32,569 nt of DNA from Candidatus Stackebrandtia excrementipullorum (GTDB lineage: Bacteria; Actinomycetota; Actinomycetes; Mycobacteriales; Micromonosporaceae): positions 1 to 32,569 of the forward strand of contig DXGR01000069.1 in assembly GCA_019113825.1 (NCBI GenBank), given 5' to 3'. The translations under genes and the position numbers were made by a program. Positions 7,446 through 14,701 of this stretch are shown piece after piece. The notes beneath the pieces were generated by a model. That model was not told where the DNA came from. It saw nothing but the letters and a program-made list of their open reading frames with translations, and searched no databases. Every line of letters begins with the position of its first letter. Within the stretch, counting starts at the first letter, position 1.

Positions 7446-8152
7446 ATGTCAAGCGGCATCATGTCGGACAGCTCGACGTTGTGAGGCTTCAGCAAGAGCA
7501 GTCGCCACGGTGACGACGTTTTTTCTTCACGTGCCAACCACACGCGCGCGGCTTCCGGCCCGAGGATTTCGCTCAGCGAGATGACGGCTCGCCTTTCCAC
7601 GGCCTTTTTTGCCTGTGATTGCGCCTCCTCGTCGGCGAACACGCTTGCGCACCAGGTGGTGAAGACCGTATAGGCCTTCTGCGCGACCGCGTCCGATAGG
7701 CGAGCGTCGATCAGAAGAACCGTGGGGTGTGTGGGAGGACCACCTTCGGAGTTGTTGATCATCCTGAACGAAGTGGGGTAGACGTTTACCGCGACCCCGC
7801 GTTCCAGAGCTCGTCGATGTACCCGCTGTAGATAACCGCTGCGACCGAATCGGTGCCATATCAGCAGTACCGCACCGGTGAGGAACATGGCTACCGCGGC
7901 CGCAACGAGAACTACTGTGAACGCCTGGAACGGTTCTGCGTCTTCGTTGCGTCGCCAGGCCCAGTAGGCCGGGATGGTGGAGAAGAACATCAGTGTGGCC
8001 CCGGTCCCGAACCAACCGGGGACGGACACGTGTCGGCAGAGGTCGTCGAACTCCTTCCAACGCGGCGGAGCGGGCCGGTCCAGCACTTCGTATCGAGTGG
8101 TCTGGGCCCATATTCGGTGCGGGTCACCCGGCCATTGCCGTGTCCTTGCCAT
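7436..8152 (-). CDS. Two-TM membrane protein of unknown function
   Basis: This 238-residue protein has a charged N-terminal cytoplasmic stretch, two hydrophobic segments (about residues 47-68 and 77-100), and a soluble C-terminal domain of about 135 residues. The topology resembles small bacterial PH-like or DUF-type membrane proteins, but no family motif was recognised. ATG 8152 is the first start in the frame. The gene converges with the flavin reductase gene and overlaps it by 10 nt, so the two probably terminate into one another. Confidence 0.7.
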   Translation of the reverse strand: MARTRQWPGDPHRIWAQTTRYEVLDRPAPPRWKEFDDLCRHVSVPGWFGTGATLMFFSTIPAYWAWRRNEDAEPFQAFTVVLVAAAVAMFLTGAVLLIWHRFGRSGYLQRVHRRALERGVAVNVYPTSFRMINNSEGGPPTHPTVLLIDARLSDAVAQKAYTVFTTWCASVFADEEAQSQAKKAVERRAVISLSEILGPEAARVWLAREEKTSSPWRLLLLKPHNVELSDMMPLDIHR

Positions 8153-8503
8153 GCGGACCGTCTTTGCGTGGTGGGCGACAACGACTGGAAGATACAGAAG
8201 GTGTTCACATACCGATCACAGGTTCAGTGCCCGTCTCTCCCCGAGCTGGGTGTCGCGTGACCGGCCACGGTCGACGGGTCCTCGCGGGCTACGGCGAGCA
8301 CGCCGAAAGGGCCGGCGACGATGCATGATGACACCGATCACATGAAGAACACATCGTGGTGTTGACCGGCGTATACCCCCACCATTGAACCGAACCTGGA
8401 AAAACACGAAAAAACCGCGGGACGCATGTCGATCCGAGCTTGTGGCCGCTCGACGTATGGGTAGAAACGTCACCAGGACGCTCACACGAAAGGAACCACA
8501 GCC
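8153..8503. other. Intergenic region between the two-TM gene and the DGPF gene
   Basis: This 351-nt stretch has no convincing gene. It should hold the promoter of the minus-strand membrane protein near 8160-8220. It also contains A-rich sequence around 8398-8416 and, at its right end, the ECF-type promoter listed separately. Confidence 0.6.
8428..8457 (+). promoter_or_regulatory. ECF42-type sigma factor promoter
   Basis: TGTCGA (8428-8433) followed after 18 nt by CGAC (8452-8455) fits the motif reported for ECF42 sigma factors, as I recall it: TGTCGA at -35 and CGA/TC at -10. It lies about 50 nt before the DGPF gene, whose operon encodes an ECF42-type sigma factor, so autoregulation is expected. 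A less specific alternative is TTGTGG (8441) with TAGAAA (8463). Confidence 0.6.
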
Positions 8504-8926
8504 GTGAAATACATGCTCATCATGCGATCGACCGAGGAAGCCGTTCAAGCCTCGAAGGAGGTGCCTTTCGAGGAGATTCTCAACGCGATGGGTGCCTACA
8601 ACGAGGCGCTCGTGAAAGCGGGCGTACTTCTGGCCGGGGAAGGTCTGTCCGAGCCCGAAGAAGGGTTCGTCGTCGATTTCGCCGGTGAAACACCGATTGC
8701 GACGGACGGACCATACGGCGAGACGCACGAACTGTTCAACGGGTTCTGGATCATCCAGACCCCCACGAAGGAGGAGGCTCTGGAATGGGCGTGCCGGTGC
8801 CCGTTGGGGCCGGGGAACAAGCTCGAGGTACGCCGAATTCACGAGGACGCCGACTTCGAACAGTTCGCCGATAACGAGTACATCCAAAAGGAAAAGGGCT
8901 GGCGTGAACAGCTCGACAGCAAATAG
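8504..8926 (+). CDS. YCII/DGPF-domain protein
   Basis: This 140-residue alpha-beta barrel protein has the YCII hallmarks: the N-terminal strand MKYMLIM, GEGLSEPEEGFVVDF, and the DGPF-type motif DGPYGETHELFNGFWIIQ (about residues 67-84). The GTG start at 8504 is preceded by AAAGGAA with good spacing. DGPF proteins are the conserved partners of ECF42 sigma factors, and the sigma gene follows after 21 nt. Their biochemical activity is unknown; YCII relatives include dehalogenase-like or binding proteins. The protein may sense or act on a small molecule in the regulated pathway. Confidence 0.9.
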   Translation: MKYMLIMRSTEEAVQASKEVPFEEILNAMGAYNEALVKAGVLLAGEGLSEPEEGFVVDFAGETPIATDGPYGETHELFNGFWIIQTPTKEEALEWACRCPLGPGNKLEVRRIHEDADFEQFADNEYIQKEKGWREQLDSK

Positions 8927-8947
8927 ACGAACGCACGGGGAGCCTTC

Positions 8948-10189
8948 ATGAGCGACATCCAACGCAGAGTCGAGGCCGTGTGGCGCATCGAAGGCGCTCG
9001 TATCGTGGCGACATTGGCTCGCATGGTCAAAGACCTGGGGCAGGCCGAAGACCTCGCGCAGGAAGCCGTCGCCGATGCTCTCTCCCAATGGCCGGAGTCG
9101 GGCGTTCCGCGTAATGCGGGCGCCTGGCTCACGACCGTCGCCAAACGTAAGGCGATCGACGTGTGGCGGCGCAACGGACGGTTGGACGCGAAGTACCGCG
9201 AGCTTGCCGACGAGATCGCTCGGGAGCAGCTCGACGAATCCGGGCCTTTCGACGACGACATGCTGCGCCTCGTTTTCACCGCGTGCCACCCGGTGCTCGG
9301 GCGCGAGGCTCAGGTCGCGTTGACACTCCGAGTGGTCGGCGGTTTGTCCACCGAAGAGATATCGCGAATGTTTCTGGTCGAGATTCCCACGATCCAACAA
9401 CGCATCGTGCGGGCGAAGAGGACACTGGCGGCGGCGAAGGTCCCCTTCGAGGTCCCCGAACCCGAAGAATGGGCTCGACGACTCGACACCGTCCTGAGTG
9501 TCATTTACCTGACATTCACCGAAGGCTACGCGGCGACGTCGGGAGAAAACCTCCTTCGTACGGACCTCGCCAACGAGGCGCTGAGACTGGGGCGCATCGT
9601 CGCGGGTCTGGTGCCTCGTGAACCCGAGGCGCACGCCCTGGTATCGCTCATGGAGTTCCAAGCGTCACGCTTCGCCACACGCATCTCCCCCGACGGCACA
9701 CCGACACTGCTGGCCGACCAGGACCGAAGCCGGTGGGACCGCGGTCAGATCACTCGCGGCATTATCGCGTTGGCACGCGCCGACGCCATCGGCCGCGGTC
9801 GGGGCAACTACGCGCTGCAGGCCGCCATCGCCCGGTGTCACGCCACCGCGCTCAGTGTCGAAGACACCGATTGGGAACACATCGTGGCCCTGTACGAGGC
9901 ACTCGCCGGGCTCACCGGCAACCCGGTCGTCGAACTCAACCGGGCCGTCGCCGTCTCCATGGCCTACGGGGCGATCGAGGCGCTGCAGATCGTCGACGAG
10001 ATCGCCGCCTCGGACGCGTTGCGTGGCTCGCATCTGCTGCCCAGCGTGCGCGGTGAACTGTTGACACGGCTGGGACGACACCCCGAGGCGCGATCAGAAC
10101 TGGTTACGGCAGCCGACTTGACCGGCAACAGTCGGCAACGCGACATCCTGTTGGCCAAGGCGGCAGCTCTGCGCGATACGAACGCCTAG
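8948..10189 (+). CDS. ECF42-group RNA polymerase sigma factor with long C-terminal extension
   Basis: This 413-residue protein has sigma region 2 at about residues 10-80 (DLGQAEDLAQEAVADAL, then AWLTTVAKRKAIDVWRR) and sigma region 4 at about 105-162 (LRVVGGLSTEEISRMF). An extension of some 250 residues follows, with LTFTEGYAAT, ALARADAIGRGRGNYALQAA and NPVVELNRAVAVSMAYG. The extension is helical and TPR-like and is diagnostic of ECF42 (COG4941). The family has no classical membrane anti-sigma factor; the extension is thought to control activity. ATG 8948 has GGGAG upstream. The gene is co-transcribed with the DGPF gene and probably drives the promoter in front of it. No transporter or enzyme target is obvious next door. 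Confidence 0.93.
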   Translation: MSDIQRRVEAVWRIEGARIVATLARMVKDLGQAEDLAQEAVADALSQWPESGVPRNAGAWLTTVAKRKAIDVWRRNGRLDAKYRELADEIAREQLDESGPFDDDMLRLVFTACHPVLGREAQVALTLRVVGGLSTEEISRMFLVEIPTIQQRIVRAKRTLAAAKVPFEVPEPEEWARRLDTVLSVIYLTFTEGYAATSGENLLRTDLANEALRLGRIVAGLVPREPEAHALVSLMEFQASRFATRISPDGTPTLLADQDRSRWDRGQITRGIIALARADAIGRGRGNYALQAAIARCHATALSVEDTDWEHIVALYEALAGLTGNPVVELNRAVAVSMAYGAIEALQIVDEIAASDALRGSHLLPSVRGELLTRLGRHPEARSELVTAADLTGNSRQRDILLAKAAALRDTNA

Positions 10190-10242
10190 AACCGGCCGTC
10201 GCTCGGTAGGCGCAGAGGCACCGTGAGAGCCATCGGCTGCGA

Positions 10243-10569
10243 TCAAACCAGCTGCGGATACGGGCGCCCGAGCCCCGTTTCGCGAACTCGTCGCTGTATC
10301 TCCCGCGTGGCCTGCTTGAGCTTCGCGATGTACCCGGGGCTGTGGCGACGTTGAGGGCGGTCGGGCCGGTCGGGTAGAACGATCAGTGAGAACCGGGATA
10401 GAAAATCGGTGGCACAGAGGTACTTAGCGCACCCGTGTTCTCCCCAAACCTGCCGGCAGTGTCGGCAGATCTGGCGGAGTCGGTGGCGAACGGGGCTGTG
10501 TAGCTTCCGGATGCGTTTGCCCCAAGCTATGTAAGTGACGTCGTCCATGGTGACGGTGGTCTTCGGCAT
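10243..10569 (-). CDS. Small Cys-rich protein of unknown function
   Basis: This 108-residue basic protein has CRHC at about residues 35-38 and two further cysteines near 47 and 52 (HGCAKYLC), suggesting a small zinc-binding module. The ATG at 10569 is preceded by GAAGGA at 7 nt. It is the third gene of a minus-strand set that starts at 11620. Similar short Cys-containing proteins accompany XRE-DUF5753/DUF397 loci in actinomycetes, as recalled rather than searched. No function can be assigned. Confidence 0.6.
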   Translation of the reverse strand: MPKTTVTMDDVTYIAWGKRIRKLHSPVRHRLRQICRHCRQVWGEHGCAKYLCATDFLSRFSLIVLPDRPDRPQRRHSPGYIAKLKQATREIQRRVRETGLGRPYPQLV

Positions 10570-10646
10570 GGCAGATCCTTCGCTGTCTCATCGTGTGTGG
10601 CGGCACCCGGCCACAGTGGGCGGCTGCCATCATTCGAGCGGCAAGT

Positions 10647-10922
10647 TCAGGCAGGGGGTTCATCCGTCGCAGATTCGCCACACGACAGTTTTGTATGCCT
10701 GTAGAAGGCGGCCTCGGCCTGCGCATCGCGCTCTTGGAGCCGACGGGTAAGCCCGGCGGCAATACGGCCCTTGGCAACAGCCGTGAGATGACCGTCGTCG
10801 CGTCGGTCGCCGGTCTTCTCGAGAGCGAGGATGTCGGTCTTGTGTATCTGATGGCCACAGATCCGTGCGTGACCGTAGGTGTCGATCCATTCGATGTCGC
10901 CGGGTATCGCTCTGGGAGTCAT
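10647..10922 (-). CDS. Small protein of unknown function
   Basis: This 91-residue hydrophilic protein starts at ATG 10922, chosen because GGAGG lies 8 nt upstream; the frame extends further upstream to 10988 without good initiation signals. Residues 10-40 have an even mix of hydrophobic and polar positions with two Cys-His pairs in RICGHQIHK. The C-terminal half is helical and charged. It lies between two other small genes on the same strand, with gaps of 77 and 62 nt. No family was recognised. Confidence 0.6.
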   Translation of the reverse strand: MTPRAIPGDIEWIDTYGHARICGHQIHKTDILALEKTGDRRDDGHLTAVAKGRIAAGLTRRLQERDAQAEAAFYRHTKLSCGESATDEPPA

Positions 10923-10984
10923 GTCTGTTTCCTCCGGTAGAAGGCAGTCGTTAACAGTCGGAGTCGAAAAAGCCGCTATGACGT

Positions 10985-11620
10985 TCAAGGGGATTCCGGC
11001 TCCACCTCCGGTTCGTGACTGCCGAGATGAAATGGCGCCCGCATGCAGTCCTCCATCGGGCAGAACAGGGTGATGGGAACGCCGGGGTCTTCGCCGTTGA
11101 TCAGGAACGCGGAGCGCCTGGTCATTCCGGGCGTGACGGGTTCGATGTGGTGGGCGATCTCGATGCCTCGTATCCGCGCATTGGTCGGCCCGTGCGCCAC
11201 GTATGGCAGGCCGACCAGCCGCATGGCGGCGTCGTTCTCACGCGCTTCGACGTTGGCCGCGGAGTCGACCGCATCGGGTAGGTCGTGTTCGGGTTCCAGC
11301 CAGACGAGGTAGAGGTCGGTGCCGGTTGCGTGCCGGTAGGCCGCATCGACCGACCGGTAGTAGCCGTACGGTTGGCCCGCCAACAGGAGGACGCAGCTCC
11401 CATCAGGATTGCGCAAGCCCTGGTACATCGGGCGCACCACGACGTCATCGGTGTCGGGGCGGGCGGGGATCGCTGGGCAGAAGGCGAACCTTCGCGGCCT
11501 GGCAGAACGCGCCACGGTCGCCAACCTCGCCGCCACGAGCGGGTCGGGATGCTCGGGAGCGGCCGGATCGTCGTCTTCAGTCGGTGGAATGAGCTGGTAG
11601 TCGCATTTCTGAACGGACAT
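10985..11620 (-). CDS. Unknown protein with C-terminal Cys/His motif
   Basis: This 211-residue protein is the first gene of the three-gene minus-strand set. The N-terminal 55 residues are Pro/Ala/Asp-rich and probably flexible. The middle region (about 60-110) reads as a compact alpha-beta domain (RPMYQGLRNPDGSCVLLLAGQ), followed by DLYLVWLEPEHDLPDAV. The end carries FCPMEDCMRAPFHLGSHEP, a C-x4-C-x6-H-x3-H pattern that could hold zinc. The ribosome site before ATG 11620 is weak, and a 7-bp hairpin at 11646-11663 lies within the presumed leader. The function is unknown. Confidence 0.65.
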   Translation of the reverse strand: MSVQKCDYQLIPPTEDDDPAAPEHPDPLVAARLATVARSARPRRFAFCPAIPARPDTDDVVVRPMYQGLRNPDGSCVLLLAGQPYGYYRSVDAAYRHATGTDLYLVWLEPEHDLPDAVDSAANVEARENDAAMRLVGLPYVAHGPTNARIRGIEIAHHIEPVTPGMTRRSAFLINGEDPGVPITLFCPMEDCMRAPFHLGSHEPEVEPESP

Positions 11621-11813
11621 GGAACGAGTTCGCTCTCTTCATTTGACCGGGCGTGGGCCCGGTGCTAGATATCGGTAGCCGTAGAAGGGCGGGTGCCTGA
11701 TCCGCGTCGGTGCTCGTGCAGGATCTACCGGCGGCACGGGAGGATGCCGCACTGGTTCGTGGATACCTGTGAAGGCGCCGCACGGGATCAACGGAGGAAA
11801 CGCACCCGCCCCA

Positions 11814-11857
11814 GGGCAGGGACGCGCGTAAACCAGGAACGCGCGAGACCCCTGCCC
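11814..11857. repeat. Two-part hairpin
   Basis: Outer arms GGGCAGGG (11814-11821) and CCCTGCCC (11850-11857) enclose inner arms CGCGCG (11823-11828 and 11840-11845), giving 14 paired bases with a small asymmetric bulge. It could be a bidirectional terminator, an attenuator or a small structured RNA. No U-run of note follows. Confidence 0.55.
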
Positions 11858-12051
11858 CTTATGAGCCTCCGACGAGCCGAAAGAGTGGGATTGACTCGGG
11901 GCATTCCCGAAGCAACCTCTTCGGCTGGACCGAAGGCAAGGCGTTGGCTATGAGCTGCGCCACCACTTGTTGCCGACGCTGCGGTCATAGCGGCCGTGAT
12001 AGACAAGACTCTGGTCGGGTTTCCCCATCGGGGTTACCTCCGATCATCCAG

Positions 12052-12098
12052 GACCGGGGCGGGACGCTGTTCGCCAAAACTGATGACCCGCCCCGGTC
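12052..12098. repeat. Long-armed inverted repeat
   Basis: Perfect 12-bp arms (GACCGGGGCGGG at 12052-12063 and its complement at 12087-12098) are separated by 23 nt. It sits between the divergent transcription units. A terminator for an unseen transcript, a protein-binding dyad or a relic of an element end are all possible. Confidence 0.55.
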
Positions 12099-12151
12099 GT
12101 TCGTGTTCTGCGCCGTGACTCAGGCGCGGGTTGATTCACCCATCACCACTT

Positions 12152-12197
12152 GTGATCATCAGATCACGGTAGTCATCAGCTTGCACATTGTTATAGC
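12152..12197 (+). promoter_or_regulatory. Possible operator and extended -10 promoter of the XRE gene
   Basis: GTGATC-ATCA-GATCAC (12152-12167) is a perfect 6-4-6 dyad of the kind XRE proteins bind. Downstream, TGTTATAGC (12189-12197) reads as an extended -10 element, with no good -35. It lies about 90 nt before ATG 12288. Confidence 0.4.
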
Positions 12198-12287
12198 ATG
12201 GACTCAGGTGTGACTGCAAGCCTGCACTGGAGATTGCAGTTATCCAGTACTGACGTGCTTGCCACAAGAGGACGAATTGAGTGAGAC

Positions 12288-13127
12288 ATGTTGCAGCAGA
12301 AGAAAATGCGAACCGTTTGGCTTGGTCAAGCCATCAAGGAGCTTCGCGAGTCGGCAAGACTGACAACCAGCCAGGTGGGCGACCACATCGGCAAGAACGG
12401 GTCCACCGTCAGTCGAATGGAGAACGGTGAGGTTTCAGTCCCTGCGCACATCCTTGACGGGATCATAGAAGTCTGCGGATTGACAGACACCCATCGCATT
12501 GCGGATCTGACGACGATCCGCCGTGACGCGACGCAACACGGCTGGTGGGACGGTTATCGAAAAGATGTCGCCTCAGGCCTCATGGACCGCGCCTGGATGG
12601 AATCGAAGGCGATCAAGATTGAGGCCATCGACATCACTTACCTGCCGGGCCTGCTGCAGCTGCCGGCCTATGCGGAGTCGTTGATGCGGCTGACTTTTCC
12701 CGATGCGTCCAACTTGGAGATAGAGCGCTGGGTTGAAATGCGAACACAACGGCAGCATGTGATCAGCAGGCACCGCCCGGTCGTCCTACACAGCATCATC
12801 GATGAGCAGCTTCTGCGCCGGAAACCCGAGGACACCGACACGATGCGCGAACAACTGGACTACCTCGCCGAGGTGGCTGAGCGACCCAATGTCGAAATCC
12901 GCATCCTCCCGTGCGACATCTGTATCGGCGCGCCCGGCTCATTCGAGTTGCTGACACTCGTCGACCCGTATCCCCAAGTCGGATACGTCGCGACTCCTGC
13001 CGGTGACCTGTGCGTGGAAAGCGATGCATTGACAGATCTGACTCGCGAGTATGCTCGAATCCAACAAAGCTGCCTCAGCCCCGACGACTCTCGACGGCTG
13101 ATTCGTTCTGAAAGGGACAAGCTGTGA
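12288..13127 (+). CDS. XRE-family regulator with DUF5753 (Scr1-type) domain
   Basis: In this 279-residue protein, residues 12-62 form a Cro/CI-type HTH (SARLTTSQVGDHIGKNGSTV, then SRMENG). Residues about 95-270 form the DUF5753 domain, with ATQHGWWDGY, the ITYLPGLLQLPAYAESL segment and RPVVLHSIIDEQLL. Such proteins are abundant in filamentous actinomycetes and are nearly always paired with a small DUF397 protein, as here. In Streptomyces the Scr1/Scr2-type pair behaves like a toxin-antitoxin or regulator-partner system affecting development and antibiotic production. ATG 12288 is the first start; ATG 12306 is also possible. The stop overlaps the next start (GTGA). Confidence 0.92.
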   Translation: MLQQKKMRTVWLGQAIKELRESARLTTSQVGDHIGKNGSTVSRMENGEVSVPAHILDGIIEVCGLTDTHRIADLTTIRRDATQHGWWDGYRKDVASGLMDRAWMESKAIKIEAIDITYLPGLLQLPAYAESLMRLTFPDASNLEIERWVEMRTQRQHVISRHRPVVLHSIIDEQLLRRKPEDTDTMREQLDYLAEVAERPNVEIRILPCDICIGAPGSFELLTLVDPYPQVGYVATPAGDLCVESDALTDLTREYARIQQSCLSPDDSRRLIRSERDKL

Positions 13128-13360
13128 AGGCCCCGGAAACCCATCGGCATCTATGTCACGAGCTCGACCGGAGCGTCTCATGGCGCAAGCCCTCTCGCAG
13201 CGGTGGAAGCGGCAACGGCGCCAACTGTGTCGAAGTAGGTCGCTGCGATTGCCCCGGTGTGGTGATCAGGGATTCCAAGCAGCGGGCCAGTGGAACATTG
13301 CTGATTAGTATCGATGAATGGGCAGGCGTGTTGGCCACCATTCGCAACAGTGCACGCTAG
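13124..13360 (+). CDS. DUF397 small partner protein
   Basis: This 78-residue protein has the DUF397 pattern: SWRKPSRSGGSGNGANCVEV (about 19-38), VVIRDSKQ (about 46-53), then LLISIDEWAGVLATIR near the C-terminus. The GTG start at 13124 overlaps the XRE stop by 4 nt, showing translational coupling. It is the expected partner of the upstream DUF5753 regulator and probably binds it, modulating its DNA binding. BldB is a developmental relative of this family. Length and motif order are normal. Confidence 0.92.
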   Translation: MKAPETHRHLCHELDRSVSWRKPSRSGGSGNGANCVEVGRCDCPGVVIRDSKQRASGTLLISIDEWAGVLATIRNSAR

Positions 13361-13420
13361 GTGGTGCGCAGGCAGCCAATTGCCCCACACTCCGCCGGAT
13401 AAGACGGGGCGTGGGGAACG

Positions 13421-13862
13421 TCAGCTCTGACTCGCCCAGTGTGCGGCGATCTTCTCGGCGTCGTCCAGCAGATCGTCGATGCGGCCTGCAGGTCAGGCGA
13501 CTCAGCCACGATCTTGCGAGTCAATGGCATCTGCGTAGGGGTAAAGTCATTGGGGTCCACCTCGTCGATGAGATGCTCCTCTCCAAGTGCCCCACGGACA
13601 AGAGCCTCCGCGATCAGCAGCTTCAGCGGAGTTGTGCGTCCTCGAAGTTCACGCGAACCTCGTCCATGAACGTCCGGATGGCCGCAGGACCGGGGTCCGT
13701 TTTGAACCGATGCTCGACGGCGACACAAAACGCAGCAGACACGAGTTCGTCAGATTCCTGGTATTCGGTGTCCGGCAACCGAGCCTGCAGATCGTCAGCG
13801 GCGTCATTGTCGCCAAGCAGCCACGCACGGCAGAAGTCTCTGAACCTAACTTCGCTGGTCAT
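13421..13862 (-). pseudogene. Broken gene for a small unknown protein (two frameshifts)
   Basis: A clear start exists: ATG 13862 with GGAGGG 9 nt upstream, encoding MTSEVRFRDFCRAW and on to FMDEVRVNFEDAQLR, then a stop at 13623. The sense continues in another frame as PLKLLIAEALVRGALGEEHLIDEVDP up to about 13480, then in a third frame as IDDLLDDAEKIAAHWASQS with a stop at 13421. Joined, these make one plausible soluble helical protein of about 146 residues. Each junction needs +1 or -2 nt. Genuine decay or assembly errors would both explain it. It lies convergent to the XRE/DUF397 pair. Confidence 0.7.
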
Positions 13863-13950
13863 GCTTCTTGTCCCTCCGTCGTTTACTCGTATACCCAGAT
13901 GCTTGGAACACCACCGAAATGCCCAGCACGACCGTTCCAATGAGGCCCAT
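13846..13950 (-). CDS. Possible tiny single-TM peptide
   Basis: A 34-residue frame has one hydrophobic segment (GLIGTVVLGISVVF) and a basic tail (SKRRRDKKHDQRS). It overlaps the start of the neighbouring broken gene by 17 nt. Ribosome-site support is weak (ACAGG), and it may be the end of a degraded longer membrane gene. Confidence 0.25.
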   Translation of the reverse strand: MGLIGTVVLGISVVFQASGYTSKRRRDKKHDQRS

Positions 13951-14115
13951 CGGGCCTGTGTCTTGGGAAGGCGTCTGACCAATCGAGGCCTGTTCCTTCG
14001 CGCCGACCGTGGCGTGCAACCGACGAGATAACGGCGACGGTGGCACCTTCTTATAACTGTCACCGGTGGTTTTACCAGCCCTTGAAACCGGTTCGACAAT
14101 TCTTCGGCCTACTGC

Positions 14116-14328
14116 TTGGCGAATCCATGGCGGTTTGCGCCTGCCGGCTGGGCGTGGGCCGACTCCGCCGCCGCTCTGGTTATCGCCGTCTTCGCCGTCC
14201 GCAAGGGGGTTGAAGCCGGGAAGGGCGACGCCTGCTGCGCCGCGCCCGTCGCGGTGCTCACCGGAGAACGGGAAGTCGACGCGTGCGAAGACGATTGCTG
14301 TACTCAGACTGGGAAGAAGAGATCGTGA
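14116..14328 (+). pseudogene. 3' remnant of a cation transporter (CDF-like) gene
   Basis: The frame contains WAWADSAAALVIAVFAVRKGVEAGKG followed by a Cys-rich tail (DACCAAPVAV, then EDDCCTQTGK). This matches the last TM helix and tail of actinobacterial cation-efflux-type transporters, as recalled. The preceding TM helices are missing and the sequence upstream is degraded, so only about 65 residues of the C-terminus survive. Its TGA overlaps a GTG for the next remnant (GTGA), a trace of an intact ancestral operon. A heavy-metal role is inferred from the Cys-rich tail. Confidence 0.55.
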
Positions 14329-14620
14329 ATCGCACCGGCCCGCTGGACGGCCTCCCAACCGCCTGCACGCTTACGCCCGGGGCGGGCAGAGATCAAATCG
14401 AGCCCTGGCGCGCCTTCGGTGACAAGCACGCCCTCGACGTAGAGCGCACCGAGACCCGGTTCGTCGTGCACTACGCACGGACCGACGACTCGGTCCGTCG
14501 GCTACGCGAACTCGTTGCAGTTGAGAGCAGAAGCACCTGCGCCTCATCGTCAACGGCACGCCGGAGCGGCTCACGGAGCTCGACGTCGGTCAGTCGCGAC
14601 GACGGCGCAGACAGTGCTAA
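14325..14620 (+). pseudogene. Broken small gene formerly coupled to the cation transporter
   Basis: From GTG 14325 the product reads through ACTLTPGAGRDQIEPWRAF and RFVVHYARTDDSVRRLRELVAVES. The frame then breaks near 14530 and resumes as HLRLIVNGTPERLTELDVG, ending at TAA 14620. A segment expected between ELVAVES and HLRLIV is absent, implying a short deletion. I recall this protein type near MerR and cation transporter genes in metal-resistance cassettes; its function is not known. The ancestral start-stop overlap with the preceding fragment is intact. Confidence 0.55.
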
Positions 14621-14701
14621 TCTAGGTCCACTACATCCCCCACGCCTCTCCACGATGCGCACTTGGGGGATTTTCTTTGCCCGGGTCCAGGAGGAGCGCC
14701 G

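Larger units (their letters stand above)
11621..12287. other. 667-nt gene-free region with several strong inverted repeats
   Basis: This lies between the divergent minus-strand small genes and the XRE gene. No frame looks coding. It holds the hairpin ACCGGGC-GTGG-GCCCGGT (11646-11663), the larger structures listed separately, and the XRE promoter region at its right end. Confidence 0.6.

Noticed and set aside
8216-9661. 481-codon minus-strand frame opposite the DGPF and sigma genes
   Set aside because: It is the antisense of two well-identified coding genes and shows no recognisable domain.
10424-10661. Possible small minus-strand gene starting MNPLPELAARMM between the two small unknown genes
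   Set aside because: No ribosome site, and it overlaps better-supported genes on both sides.
11693-11953. Plus-strand frame in the 667-nt spacer
   Set aside because: Arg-rich composition, no ribosome site, and it runs across a strong hairpin.
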